Positions 1 to 9,207 of a stretch of 62,133 bases of DNA are shown piece after piece; the stretch's first letter is position 1; every line of letters starts with the position of its first letter. The translations under genes and the position numbers were made by a program. The notes beneath the pieces were generated by a model. The model had not been told where the DNA came from. It made no database searches and saw only the letters and a program-made list of their open reading frames with translations. The stretch comes from Planctomycetales bacterium (GTDB taxonomy: Bacteria; Planctomycetota; Planctomycetia; Isosphaerales; Isosphaeraceae), in assembly GCA_027451885.1 (NCBI GenBank), contig DAIDHX010000127.1, positions 1 through 62,133 of the forward strand. The letters are read 5' to 3'.

Positions 1-894
1 GCTGGTGACGCCGGGCAGGCTCAGGGTTGCGCCCCCGCTGACTGTGATGTTGCCTGTGGTGAACGAGGTGATGCTGGCGAGAGAGAGATTCTCGGCGTTT
101 CCCGCGACGTTGAGGTTGGTGTTTGTGAGCGAGCCGAGGATGGAGTTGGTGATTGCGCCGCCGTTTGAGATCTGGTAAGTGGAGTAGGTCCAGCCGCCGG
201 TTTCGGCGAAGCTTGCGAGCGCGGGGGCGTTGATGTTGCTGCCGGAGCCGTCGCTTTGCAGGATGACGGTGCCGGTATTGACCGCGGCGAGTTTGGAGAT
301 ATTGAGCGTTGCGCCTGCGAGGGCGTAGAGCTGGACCTGGTTCGCGTAGGCGTTGTCGGGTTCGGTGACGCTGGTGAGATTTGCGAGGTTGAGCGTGCTG
401 CCAGCATCTGTGGCCTCGAGCGTGGTGGTGTTACTGGTGCCGGCGTAGCTGGTGACGCCGGGCAGGCTCAGGGTTGCGCCCCCGCTGACTGTGATGTTGC
501 CTGTGGTGAACGAGGTGATGCTGGCGAGAGAGAGATTCTCGGCGTTTCCCGCGACGTTGAGGTTGGTGTTTGTGAGGGAGCCGAGGATGGAGTTGGTGAT
601 TGCGCCGCCGTTTGAGATCTGGTAAGTGGAGTAAGTCCAGCCGCCGGTTTCGGCGAAGCTGGCGAGCGCGGGGGCGTTGACGGTGCTGCCGGAGCCGTCG
701 CTTTCCAGGATGACGGTGCCGGTATTGACCGCGGCGAGTTTGGAGATATTGAGCGTTGCGCCCGCGAGGGCGTAGAGCTGGACCTGGTTGGCGTAGGCGT
801 TGTTTGTCTGTGTGAGGGTCGTGAGATTGGCGAGTGTGAGGGTACTGCCTGAACCCGTGGCTTCGAGGGTCGAGGTGCCTTTTGTACCCGCGTA
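1..894 (-). repeat. Tandem 447-bp coding repeat (149 aa unit), about two copies visible
   Basis: The sequence from base 1 reappears, nearly identical, from base 448, a period of exactly 447 bp or 149 codons. The copies diverge towards about 880. Being in-frame and nearly identical at DNA level, they look like a recent duplication inside the surface-protein gene, and further copies may lie beyond the left edge. Confidence 0.85.
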
Positions 895-2328
895 ACTGGT
901 GATATTCGGCAACGACACGATCGCGCTGGATTCCGCGGTGACGCTCGAGCCGTCGATCTTGGTGAAGGGGAGTGACTCGGTTCCGCCAGTCACAGTGATC
1001 GAGCCGTCTGTGAACGAGGTCCACTGTCCAAGGGATAATGTTCCCGTTCCATCCAGGGTCAGGGAGAGCCCGTCGCTCGAGGTCAGTTTGGAATTGAGCA
1101 GGGTGCCAGAGCTGGTAACCGAGATCGTGTTGTTGGTTCCAGTGATGGCGGTGAGCGAGGAGAGATCGACCTGGCTGGCGGAGCCTGTGGCGGTGACCTG
1201 CACGCTGCCTGCGATCGACGTCAGGGCGGAGAGGCTTGTCTGGCCGCCCTGAAGACCTTCGACCTCGACCCAGCTATTCAGGGTGCCGAAGGAGGTGAGA
1301 GCGGCGAGCGTCAGGCTGCTACCGGCGCCGGTGGCTTCGAGGTAGGTGGTGTCGAAGCTAGTGGTGTTGGCGTAGCTTGAGATCTTGGGGAACGAGAGCT
1401 GGGCGCCGGACTTGGCGTAGAGGTTGGAGCCGTCGATATTGGTGAGATTGAAGGAGTAGGTGCCGCCGGTCGCGGTCAGGACGCCGTTGTTGAAGGTGGT
1501 CCACTGGGTATCGGCCAGGGTGCCCGTGCCGTCGATGGAGACGGCGACACCACTCAGGCTGGTGAGCTTGGGATCGAGGATGGTTCCGGAGGAAGTGGCG
1601 TTGAGGGCGTTGTTGGTGCCGGTGGTGGCGGTGAGCGCGGAGAGGTCGACCTGGCTGCTCAATCCCGTCGCCGTGACCTGCACGCCGCCTGCGATTGACG
1701 TCAGGGCGGAGAGGCTGGTCTGACCGCCCTGGAGTCCCTCGACCTCGACCCAGCTATTGAGGGTGCCGAACGAGGTCAGGCCTGCGAGTTTGAGCACGCT
1801 ATTCGAGCCGGTTGCCTCGAGATAGGTTGTGTCAAAAGACTGGGTGTTCGAGTAGCTGGTCAGGTTTGGCAAACTGACCGTTGCGCCGGCTTCCGCATAG
1901 AGATTCGCGCTGGCGGCGCTGGTGCTCCCTGTGACATTGAGCACCACCCCTGCGCCTGTCGCCGTGAGCGAGCCGCCGGTCATCGACAGACCGCCCGCGA
2001 TGGTCGAGTTCGCCGCCACCGTGAGTGAACCGCCTGTGATATCGAGCGGGTCATTGGACGTGATCGAGTGGACCGACTGGTTTCCGGAAGAGATTGTGAT
2101 TGTAGGAGTAGCGCCCGTGACGTCGATGGTCACATCATCCCCTGAACCGGGAACCTGGTTGTCGCTCCAGTTGCTGGGATTGTTCCAGTCTCCGCTCGTG
2201 GTGGAGATCCACTGAACGCTCGTGAGCAGTTGCCGCGATTCCAGAAACTCAAACTGCGGGAGGCCACGGCGTCGATCCGATCGTGACATTCCAGTACGAA
2301 ACCTCGATCGCAGGCTGCGCTTCGCCAT
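1..2328 (-). CDS. Giant repeat-rich surface/secreted protein, 5' part only (3' end beyond left edge)
   Basis: The minus-strand frame starting at ATG 2328 stays open to base 1, giving at least 776 codons. The N-terminus is basic and then reads FEFLESRQLLT, resembling the LEPR-XLL motif of planctomycete exported proteins. Residues from about 35 (WNNPSNWSDNQVPGSGDD) start a beta-rich, Ser/Thr/Gly/Ala-rich body typical of beta-helix or autotransporter-like stalks. Two tandem units of 160 residues (480 bp) carry SWVEVEGLQGGQTSLSALTS, and a 149-residue unit (447 bp) carrying GNAENLSLASITSFTTGN repeats at the left edge. No Cys-rich or catalytic motif is visible. Function is probably cell-surface structure or adhesion (inference). 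The preceding GAGGCAAGAGCT is an acceptable but weak ribosome site. Confidence 0.8.
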   Translation of the reverse strand, partial: MAKRSLRSRFRTGMSRSDRRRGLPQFEFLESRQLLTSVQWISTTSGDWNNPSNWSDNQVPGSGDDVTIDVTGATPTITISSGNQSVHSITSNDPLDITGGSLTVAANSTIAGGLSMTGGSLTATGAGVVLNVTGSTSAASANLYAEAGATVSLPNLTSYSNTQSFDTTYLEATGSNSVLKLAGLTSFGTLNSWVEVEGLQGGQTSLSALTSIAGGVQVTATGLSSQVDLSALTATTGTNNALNATSSGTILDPKLTSLSGVAVSIDGTGTLADTQWTTFNNGVLTATGGTYSFNLTNIDGSNLYAKSGAQLSFPKISSYANTTSFDTTYLEATGAGSSLTLAALTSFGTLNSWVEVEGLQGGQTSLSALTSIAGSVQVTATGSASQVDLSSLTAITGTNNTISVTSSGTLLNSKLTSSDGLSLTLDGTGTLSLGQWTSFTDGSITVTGGTESLPFTKIDGSSVTAESSAIVSLPNITSYAGTKGTSTLEATGSGSTLTLANLTTLTQTNNAYANQVQLYALAGATLNISKLAAVNTGTVILESDGSGSTVNAPALASFAETGGWTYSTYQISNGGAITNSILGSLTNTNLNVAGNAENLSLASITSFTTGNITVSGGATLSLPGVTSYAGTSNTTTLEATDAGSTLNLANLTSVTEPDNAYANQVQLYALAGATLNISKLAAVNTGTVILQSDGSGSNINAPALASFAETGGWTYSTYQISNGGAITNSILGSLTNTNLNVAGNAENLSLASITSFTTGNITVSGGATLSLPGVTS
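1150..1880 (-). repeat. Two tandem 480-bp coding repeats (160 aa unit)
   Basis: GACCTCGACCCAGCTATT occurs at 1261 and again at 1741, exactly 480 bp apart, with similar flanks on both sides. Each copy encodes the WVEVEGLQGGQTSLSALTSIAG segment. The copies are more diverged than the 447-bp unit, which suggests an older duplication in the same protein. Confidence 0.75.
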
Positions 2329-2586
2329 AGCTCTTGCCTCATCTCGTTGTGACTTGCCGACCACCAAGCCCTGGGTTGATCGCCAGGAAGCTGCCCCGCA
2401 GTGCGTGAGATGCGGACTCGCCAAAATCAGGGAGGTCCACTCAATTTCAAAAACCGGCGCAATCAGAATGCGTGCATGCGGCGTCGCGGTTTGCTATGCT
2501 TTATGCACTATGATGCTCCATGGTGTTACGGCATCGAATCGGCGCAGTGGGACAACGTGGCAAAAAAACCACTCGGAGCGATGCGA

Positions 2587-3180
2587 ATGCCAGACCCCGA
2601 CGATTTTGTCAGTTTGATCGAGCGAGTTCGGTCGGGTGACGAGGAGGCGTGCGCGCGACTGGTTGCCCGATTCGAGCCGTTCATGCTTCGCGTTGTGCGA
2701 TTCCGAATGCGTAATCGATCCGATTACGACCGTTTGCGGCACGAGGTCGGGTCGGTCGATGTTTGCCAGGAGGTCTTCCTGAGTCTGTTCGAACGGCTCA
2801 AGGGGGGGCGATTCGAGCTCACGCGGCCTAGTGACCTTGAGCGCCTTTTAAGTGCAATGATTCGGTTTAAAATTGCGTCAAAGGCGCGGGCGCGAGGAGT
2901 GACGCTTCGGCAGCTTCTGGGCGAGGATCTTGGACTGGAGCGGGCTGGGGCGAGTGATGGCACCGCGAAGCGGATCGAGGACCAGGATTTGACCGAGGCC
3001 GTCTTGCGATTGGTTCCAACGGAGGAGATGGAGATTCTGAATCGGCGTCTTGATGACCAGACATGGGGGATGATCGCGGCTGCGATGGGTGAGCAGCCGG
3101 AGACGCTTCGCAAGCGGTTGGAACGGACATTTGCGCGGATTCGGCAGATGATGGCGGGCGACCAGTTGTCCTCGGCATAG
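2587..3180 (+). CDS. ECF-family RNA polymerase sigma factor
   Basis: This 197-residue protein has the two-domain layout of extracytoplasmic-function sigma factors. Region 2 runs from about residue 15 to 85, with DVCQEVFLSLFERL as the core-binding helix segment. Region 4 (about 135-190) has a helix-turn-helix in WGMIAAAMGEQPETLRKRLE. The start at 2587 is preferred because GGAG at 2575-2578 lies 8 nt upstream; an in-frame ATG at 2581 is only 2 nt from it. The Ser/Thr kinase gene begins 27 bp downstream, a pairing common in Planctomycetes, so the kinase may control this factor by phosphorylation (inference). No anti-sigma factor gene is adjacent. Confidence 0.88.
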   Translation: MPDPDDFVSLIERVRSGDEEACARLVARFEPFMLRVVRFRMRNRSDYDRLRHEVGSVDVCQEVFLSLFERLKGGRFELTRPSDLERLLSAMIRFKIASKARARGVTLRQLLGEDLGLERAGASDGTAKRIEDQDLTEAVLRLVPTEEMEILNRRLDDQTWGMIAAAMGEQPETLRKRLERTFARIRQMMAGDQLSSA

Positions 3181-3207
3181 GTTCCCCGGTGCGAGAGGTT
3201 TGCTGAG

Positions 3208-6165
3208 ATGAGTCCAGGCACAGGGCGAGCGCCCCGAGAGCCGTCACGTCTTGATGCCGTGCTCGACCTGCAGCGCGCGGACTGGAGAAGTGGACAAAGG
3301 AATCGCGTTGAGGAGTATCTTGCGCGTTATCCGGAGCTCGCGTCTGATGGCGAGGCGGTGCTCGACCTGATTTACCAGGAATATGCGATTCGGCGCGGTC
3401 TTGGAGAGGGGGTTGAAGCGGCCGAGTTGCTCGAGCGGTTTCCGGAGCGCGCCCGCGAGATTCTTGACCAGCTTGCGGTTGGCGATGCGATGGGGGCCTG
3501 GGATGCGTCCACCTGGAGCGATCGAAGCCCGGCCTCGGAGTCGAACGCCCCTGCGCCTGAGACGATCGAGGGCTTCGAGATTCTGGAGACCATTGGGCGC
3601 GGCGGCATGGGGGTGGTCTACAAGGCCCGGGAACGCGGTCTTGGCCGCCTTGTGGCTCTGAAGACTCTCGAAGCGAGCGCGGCTGAACGTGCGGGACTGG
3701 TCGAGCGGCTGCGGGCCGAGGCAGAGGTCATTGCTCGCCTGAATCACCCCAACATCATCCAGATCCACTCGGTTGGGGATTACGCCGGCCGCCCGTTGCT
3801 CGTTCTCGAGTATGCCGAAGGGGGCAGCATGGCCTCACTGCTGGCACACGGGCCGATCGAACCCGACCGCGCGGCGAGTTTGATCGAAACGCTGGCCAGG
3901 GCCATCGAGGTTGCGCACACTGCGGGCGTGGTTCATCGTGATCTCAAGCCCAGCAATGTGTTGCTCAACGGGGACGGCACGCCCAAGATTGCCGACTTCG
4001 GTTTGGCGAAGCTCGTTGACCAGACCCAGGGCAGGACGGTTTCGGGTGAGCTCCTGGGCACGCCGGCGTACATGTCCCCCGAGCAGGCCCATGGAAAGTC
4101 GCGGAATGTGGGTCCAGCGTCGGATATTTATGCGCTGGGGGCGATGCTTTACCAGATGCTCGCCGGCCGGCCGCCGTTCGTCGGCGACTCCGCGCTCGGC
4201 ACGCTTAAGCAGATCGTAGAGACCGAGCCAGCGCCTCCCCGGCGCGATCGTCCGGAAATCCCCCGGGACCTCGAGACGATCGTGCTCAAGTGCCTCGAGA
4301 AAGAGCCGCGCAAGCGTTACACCTCCGCCGAGGCACTTGCACTTGATCTCGCTCGCTACCGCGCCCGGCTACCGATCTCCGCACGGCCCGTGGGCGCCCC
4401 TGGTCGGGCCTTTCGCTGGGCGCTGCGAAATCGTGTGCTGGCCGCATTCGCCGCCTTGTTGCTACTGACCTTCTCGCTCGGTACACCCGTGCTCCTCACG
4501 CTCTGGATCCAGGCTCGTAACGATCGGATCCAGGCCGAGCTCGCGCGCGGCCGAGCCTTGCACCAGCGCGATCTCGCCGAACGCGCACGCAATCGCGCGC
4601 TGAAGGCGCTTAGCATCGTGTTTGGGTACGAAGCCAGGCCCGCGGAAGACTCGGAGGAAATCCGCTCCTACCGCCGCTTGACCCTGGCGGAAGGCTTGCG
4701 GGAGGCGGTTGCGCTCGTCGCCGAGCTCGAACAGGATCCCCGAGCCGAGCTTGGTCTCGCCGAGGCTCGGCTCATGCTTGCTCGGCTCCAAAGTGAGTCC
4801 GGCGACGCGGCCGGTGCAGAGCGGAACATCCAGCTCGCGCGTGAGGCCGCGGAACGCATGCGGAGCCGCGATCCGAACGCGCGCGAGTCGCGTGAGCTCG
4901 AGGCCATGGCGCTCCATCGACTCGTCGCCTACGCCCGTGATCCCGCTGCTGCGATCGAGCTGGCTGATCGCTCAAATGCGCTCTACCGCACCCTGAACGA
5001 TGTGATCCCGGGCGACATGAAGCTCCAGATCGTACGCAACCACTACAACACAGGGCATCACCTGTTCTCAATGAAACAACCGATCGAAGCAGTCAAGCGG
5101 TTTCGCGAGGCACAATCGGTGCTGCGCGAGCTCGCCGCCAAAACGCCACCTGGATTCGATGCACGCGAGCTCGACGCCCGATGTGCGCTCTATCTCTCTC
5201 GCGCGCTTGACTACACGCCCGAGCGCGAACAATCCCTCAAGGCCAGCCAGGCGGCGATCGACGACTACCGCAAGCTCAACCTGGATTTCCCGCAGAACTA
5301 CGACGTTGCATGCCAGCTTGTTCTGGCCAACGAGGAGATGGGATTCCGCTGGCTTGCCCGTGAAAAGTATGAGCTTGCGGCCGAGCGTTTCGAGGCTGCC
5401 CGTACGGTCCTCAAGCGAGCCATTACAACCTGGTCGAGACTGGTCACTCGCGTGGTCGGGCTCGAGGAAATGCTCGCGCGTTCCGACTACAATTCGTGTC
5501 TTGCGCTCGATCAGCTTCCCGCCGAGCATTTTTCGAGGACTCGCCAGATTTCGCGCGAGGCGTTCGAAATTGGCCGCAAGCTCGAGCTGGTGAGGCGGCC
5601 CATGCCGCCAGTCCTGGCCCGGATCACGGCCTTTCATGGGCTCCGGGAAACCGATTACCAGGCTCTTGAGGGCAACCCGATCGATCTCGGCACGCTGCGA
5701 GATTGCGAACGCTACTTGCGCATTGTGCTGGAGACGGATCCAGCGAATCCTGAGGCTCGCGGCTTCATCGCGATCGTGCGTCTGAGGCTGGCTAACGAGC
5801 TTGAGCGCGTTGGCCTTCACGCGGGGGCGGCGCGATACCGTGATCTGTTTCCCACGACCATCGGCGACGACGTCGGCCTGTGGTACGAGGTGGCTGCCGA
5901 ATGTGGGGCGCGGGCTGAGACCTTCGGGCGCTGGAACCGCCCCAGGCCCAGCCGGGCGATCCAGTCCGAGCGCGCACGTCTGATGTCCGAGACCTTGACC
6001 ATGCTCCGCCAGGCGGTCGCCCACGGCTATTGCGATCTTGCCAAGCTTCAGGCCGACGACCGATTCCGCAGGCTCCGCGCGGAGCCCGGATTCCAGTCGA
6101 TCCACGCGGACATGGTCGTCGCGGGTAAACCGTTTGCGCCTGCTCCTACCGGTCAGACGGAGTAA
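3208..6165 (+). CDS. Membrane-bound eukaryotic-like Ser/Thr protein kinase with helical-repeat C-terminus
   Basis: The 985-residue protein carries a complete Hanks-type kinase domain at about 120-390: glycine loop GRGGMGVVY near 130, ATP-binding Lys152 (VALKTL), catalytic HRDLKPSN with Asp245, DFG with Asp263, and the activation end GTPAYMSPEQA. The first 110 residues (RVEEYLARYPEL) match the region commonly preceding planctomycete kinases. One membrane span lies near 409-436 and separates the cytoplasmic kinase from a long alpha-helical, TPR-like C-terminal half that is presumably outside and may sense or bind proteins. The gene follows the sigma factor by 27 bp. Its last 13 bp overlap the convergent HAD gene. 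Confidence 0.92.
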   Translation: MSPGTGRAPREPSRLDAVLDLQRADWRSGQRNRVEEYLARYPELASDGEAVLDLIYQEYAIRRGLGEGVEAAELLERFPERAREILDQLAVGDAMGAWDASTWSDRSPASESNAPAPETIEGFEILETIGRGGMGVVYKARERGLGRLVALKTLEASAAERAGLVERLRAEAEVIARLNHPNIIQIHSVGDYAGRPLLVLEYAEGGSMASLLAHGPIEPDRAASLIETLARAIEVAHTAGVVHRDLKPSNVLLNGDGTPKIADFGLAKLVDQTQGRTVSGELLGTPAYMSPEQAHGKSRNVGPASDIYALGAMLYQMLAGRPPFVGDSALGTLKQIVETEPAPPRRDRPEIPRDLETIVLKCLEKEPRKRYTSAEALALDLARYRARLPISARPVGAPGRAFRWALRNRVLAAFAALLLLTFSLGTPVLLTLWIQARNDRIQAELARGRALHQRDLAERARNRALKALSIVFGYEARPAEDSEEIRSYRRLTLAEGLREAVALVAELEQDPRAELGLAEARLMLARLQSESGDAAGAERNIQLAREAAERMRSRDPNARESRELEAMALHRLVAYARDPAAAIELADRSNALYRTLNDVIPGDMKLQIVRNHYNTGHHLFSMKQPIEAVKRFREAQSVLRELAAKTPPGFDARELDARCALYLSRALDYTPEREQSLKASQAAIDDYRKLNLDFPQNYDVACQLVLANEEMGFRWLAREKYELAAERFEAARTVLKRAITTWSRLVTRVVGLEEMLARSDYNSCLALDQLPAEHFSRTRQISREAFEIGRKLELVRRPMPPVLARITAFHGLRETDYQALEGNPIDLGTLRDCERYLRIVLETDPANPEARGFIAIVRLRLANELERVGLHAGAARYRDLFPTTIGDDVGLWYEVAAECGARAETFGRWNRPRPSRAIQSERARLMSETLTMLRQAVAHGYCDLAKLQADDRFRRLRAEPGFQSIHADMVVAGKPFAPAPTGQTE

Positions 6166-6830
6166 TTATTGCGGAGCGTGGCAACAAGTGAGCCAGGATC
6201 AAGGGCCGCAAGATCCGCGACGATGTGATCGGCGCCGGCCGCGCGAAGGGGCGGCTCAGCGTGCGTCGTCAAGAGTGCGACCGCGAGCATGCCGGCCGCC
6301 TTGGCCGCCTGGATCCCCACAGGCGCGTCCTCGAAAACGACGCATCCCCCAGGCGCAACGCCGGATCTCTGAGCCGCGACCAGAAAGACCTGGGGATCGG
6401 GTTTGCCACGTGTGACGTCCTCAAGCGATGCGATGGCGGAAAACCGGCCCTCAAGGCCGCATTCCTCCACGGTGAGCTCGAGATTTGCTCTCGGCCCGCT
6501 CGAGCCAATGGCCAGCTTGACGCCAAGGGCCGTCAAGGCGTCAAGCAGCGCAGGCATCCCGGGCATAAGCGTGATCCGCCCCCGCGCCAGGTCTCGGTAG
6601 CAGACTTCCTTCTCGTTCGAGTAGCGCTCCATCTCCGCGGCAGGGATCTCGCCTAGCAACCGAGTGAGAATACTCGGGTTGGTCATGCCGAACGTCTCGT
6701 GGATGAATGCCGGTGTGATCGGCAAACCGCACCTGCGCCCGAGCTCCAGCCAGGCCTGCTGGTGGAGCTCGAACGAATCCACAAGTACACCGTCGTGATC
6801 GAAGATCGCCAGAAGCTGGTCGTGGGGCAT
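6153..6830 (-). CDS. HAD-superfamily hydrolase, beta-phosphoglucomutase-like
   Basis: This 225-residue protein has all HAD motifs: motif I FDHDGVLVDS with nucleophile Asp11 and Asp13, motif II in IGSSGPR, motif III Lys in GKPDP, and motif IV in VVFEDAPVGIQAA. The helical cap between motif I and II (LHQQAWLELG...) is of the beta-phosphoglucomutase/phosphatase type. It probably dephosphorylates a sugar phosphate or similar small metabolite in the cytoplasm; the exact substrate cannot be read. It lies 29 bp downstream of the 695-residue secreted protein gene on the same strand. Its 3' end overlaps the convergent kinase gene by 13 bp. Confidence 0.87.
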   Translation of the reverse strand: MPHDQLLAIFDHDGVLVDSFELHQQAWLELGRRCGLPITPAFIHETFGMTNPSILTRLLGEIPAAEMERYSNEKEVCYRDLARGRITLMPGMPALLDALTALGVKLAIGSSGPRANLELTVEECGLEGRFSAIASLEDVTRGKPDPQVFLVAAQRSGVAPGGCVVFEDAPVGIQAAKAAGMLAVALLTTHAEPPLRAAGADHIVADLAALDPGSLVATLRNNYSV

Positions 6831-6859
6831 CGGGGGCTCATCAAGGAGGGTCGAGTCGT

Positions 6860-8947
6860 TCAGGGTTTCCGCTCCAGACTCACCCGCAGCCAGCCGGTGG
6901 AGTCGAGGGGCGAGATTGCCTTGATCGTGACGCCGGGGATGCGGCTGGGGTCGAGCTTGAGATTGATCGGGCGGGACCGGAGCTGGCCGCCCAGGACGCC
7001 GAGCACGATGCCGCCGGAGAAGCGTGACAGCGGGACCGCCTTGGTTTCCTGGTCGTTGATGGCGAGCACCTTGGCGTCCGCGCCCGGAGTGAACTCCTCA
7101 ACCCTGGCCGCGAGCTGGATCATACCGTCAGAGAGCGGCGTGAGCTTGAAGGAAAAGGCTACCTCAGCGAGAGGCATGACCAGGCGATAGATCTTGGCGG
7201 GCGCGCCCATCATGCCTCCGCGCGCTTCCTGGGCAGGGGCGGGGACGTCGATCGTGACGTCGTGCACGAGAGCGACCAGGAAGCCTCGAGCGTCAACCCG
7301 GAATTCGGGTGGCGCATTGGGGCGGGTCACGCGCAGGGCGACGAGCTTGCCGCCGCTGCCTCGAGCCGTGTCAACTTGCCTGGCGAAGGTCTCGAAGTTG
7401 ACGTTCTTTTGGACCTGCACGGCATCCTTGAGCGGCAGGTTGGGCGTGGGGGCTTGCAGGAGGATCATCGCGCTTTTGAATTCACGAACCTCCTCACGCT
7501 CGAAGAGCCCCGCCGCCGCACCCGTTAGCAAGGAACCCACATGCACTCGCGCAGAGATCCCCGGCTCGACCGGAATTGGTGAGGGCGGTGGCGGCGTGTC
7601 CGCGCCCAGCGGCCCAGGCCCTTGCTTGAGGCCAAGCACCCCCGCGATGAATGCCGCCTCAGGGTTCGATCGCAGCCGGATCGAACGCAGGACCACCCCA
7701 CGCGTTGAGAACGAATTCTCGGTGAGCTCGAACTTCGAACGCAGATCCGCGGTCCGCGTCTCCGCCTCCTTGCTCGTGCGCTCGAGCCCCTCTTCCATCG
7801 CCTCCGCGGGAATCCGCGACTGGAAATTGACCACAGCGCCGTCCTGGACCTTGTTCGTGATCCTGCGCTGATTCATCCCCACAATCGCGGCCACCGTGCG
7901 CCCCAGGCCCCCGCCTGCCATCGGCTGCGAACAAACGTTGCCGCTGATCGAGTGCCGGTAAGACGGATTGATCTCAAGCCCGCTGGGACGTAGCACTGTC
8001 GTGATAATGATCTCGGCATCGTCTCGGCTGGTCGCGGAGAAGTAGTAAAGCTTCGCGGCTTGCTGGCCGCGGCGGTCTGAGGCGATCTGGTTTTGAAAAT
8101 CCCAGATTGGCGTGATGCTCGTGTAAAGCTGGCTGTTGTAAAAGGCGATGCCGTCTGTGCTTTCGACCAGGCCGTAGCCGGTCTTGGGTCCCGCGGTGAC
8201 CTGCGACACATAGCCCTTGCGCGTGACGGGGCCTGTCTCGACCAGGTTGCGATCAAACAGTGGAGCGAGCGTGGCCGCGTCGACCACGACGTCGATATTG
8301 GGATGATCGAAGAGGGCGGCGAAGGCGCGTTCAAGCTCGCCGGAAGGATCCCAGGGATTCGCTTTCTGGTTCTTGTCGAGCGCATCAAGGGCCGTTTGGA
8401 TCGCCTTGAGTGCGTGCTGGCGGGCGATGACGGTGGTCGCGGCCTCATAATCGCGGAACGCCTTGCCCAGTTCATCGTGGGTGAAGGCGAGCCATTGCGC
8501 TCTCATGGCCTGGGCCCGCTTGTCGTTAGTGGGCGGCATGCCATTGACCGCGGCGTCGAGGCCGGCCTCAGCCTGGATCACGCGCCGGCGCGGGGTGGAC
8601 CACTCCTGGAGCGCAGAGAGCACGTCGAGCGCGGGCTGCCAGGTGGTTGTGGCGAGCGCGCCTTCAAATTGCTCCAGCCGGTCAAGGGCATCGCTTCGTG
8701 CCTGGAGAGTGGCGGCCTTGCCGTAGAGCTTGAGCTGCTCCTGGATCGCGCCAAAGAGCGCCTCCCAGCCCTCCGCGGTCGCCGGCCGGTTGCCGGGGGT
8801 CGACCAGTCGTGCTTGATCTTGTCAATGGCTTTGTCAACGGCCGCATACGTCGGCGGCGCGGGGGCTGCGGCCCAGGCCCCAGACCCCAGCACAACCAGT
8901 ACCGAAATCACAGCTCCCGCGACCCATCTCGGCCTCAGAACCGGCAT
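6860..8947 (-). CDS. Uncharacterised secreted or membrane-anchored protein
   Basis: I do not recognise a family. Starting at ATG 8947 (GGAG 7 nt upstream) the protein is 695 residues and opens with an Arg-rich end followed by a signal/anchor segment (VAGAVISVLVVLGSGAWAAA). An in-frame upstream ATG at 8995 would add 16 residues and lacks a comparable ribosome site. Residues about 30-220 are strongly helical and Lys/Ala/Leu-rich; the rest looks beta-rich, with the segment NVCSQPMAGGGLGRTVAAIVGM and a proline stretch (DTPPPPSPIPVEPG) near the middle. It is probably periplasmic or cell-surface. The HAD hydrolase gene follows by 29 bp. Confidence 0.75.
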   Translation of the reverse strand: MPVLRPRWVAGAVISVLVVLGSGAWAAAPAPPTYAAVDKAIDKIKHDWSTPGNRPATAEGWEALFGAIQEQLKLYGKAATLQARSDALDRLEQFEGALATTTWQPALDVLSALQEWSTPRRRVIQAEAGLDAAVNGMPPTNDKRAQAMRAQWLAFTHDELGKAFRDYEAATTVIARQHALKAIQTALDALDKNQKANPWDPSGELERAFAALFDHPNIDVVVDAATLAPLFDRNLVETGPVTRKGYVSQVTAGPKTGYGLVESTDGIAFYNSQLYTSITPIWDFQNQIASDRRGQQAAKLYYFSATSRDDAEIIITTVLRPSGLEINPSYRHSISGNVCSQPMAGGGLGRTVAAIVGMNQRRITNKVQDGAVVNFQSRIPAEAMEEGLERTSKEAETRTADLRSKFELTENSFSTRGVVLRSIRLRSNPEAAFIAGVLGLKQGPGPLGADTPPPPSPIPVEPGISARVHVGSLLTGAAAGLFEREEVREFKSAMILLQAPTPNLPLKDAVQVQKNVNFETFARQVDTARGSGGKLVALRVTRPNAPPEFRVDARGFLVALVHDVTIDVPAPAQEARGGMMGAPAKIYRLVMPLAEVAFSFKLTPLSDGMIQLAARVEEFTPGADAKVLAINDQETKAVPLSRFSGGIVLGVLGGQLRSRPINLKLDPSRIPGVTIKAISPLDSTGWLRVSLERKP

Positions 8948-9207
8948 CCGTGGTCTCCATCCCTGGAGGGGGTTTGCAACTCTTCGACGATTCACCCTTC
9001 CATCGACCTCCAGTAATGAGCGGGTTCACCCCAAGTTCCCAATTCCCACGCGGGTTGCGCTCAAGAAGTGGGGAGTTCAAAAACCACCCCGCCCTGATAG
9101 AATCTAGGTGCGGCTCATGCGGCGGATTCCCCGGCCGACTCGAGCCGATTCAGCGATCCGTCATCGTAGTCATCTCAACGTATCGCGACAACCGGGAGAA
9201 TCAGTTC

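Noticed and set aside
1-894. 447-bp direct repeat as a transposon or CRISPR-like element
   Set aside because: The repeats are in one continuous reading frame with protein-like conservation and no terminal inverted repeats, so they are coding repeats.
5068-6105. 345-codon minus-strand frame
   Set aside because: Shadow of the kinase C-terminal half; no ribosome site or recognisable protein.
8093-9016. 307-codon plus-strand frame
   Set aside because: Antisense of the 695-residue secreted protein, whose start has a good ribosome site and signal segment.
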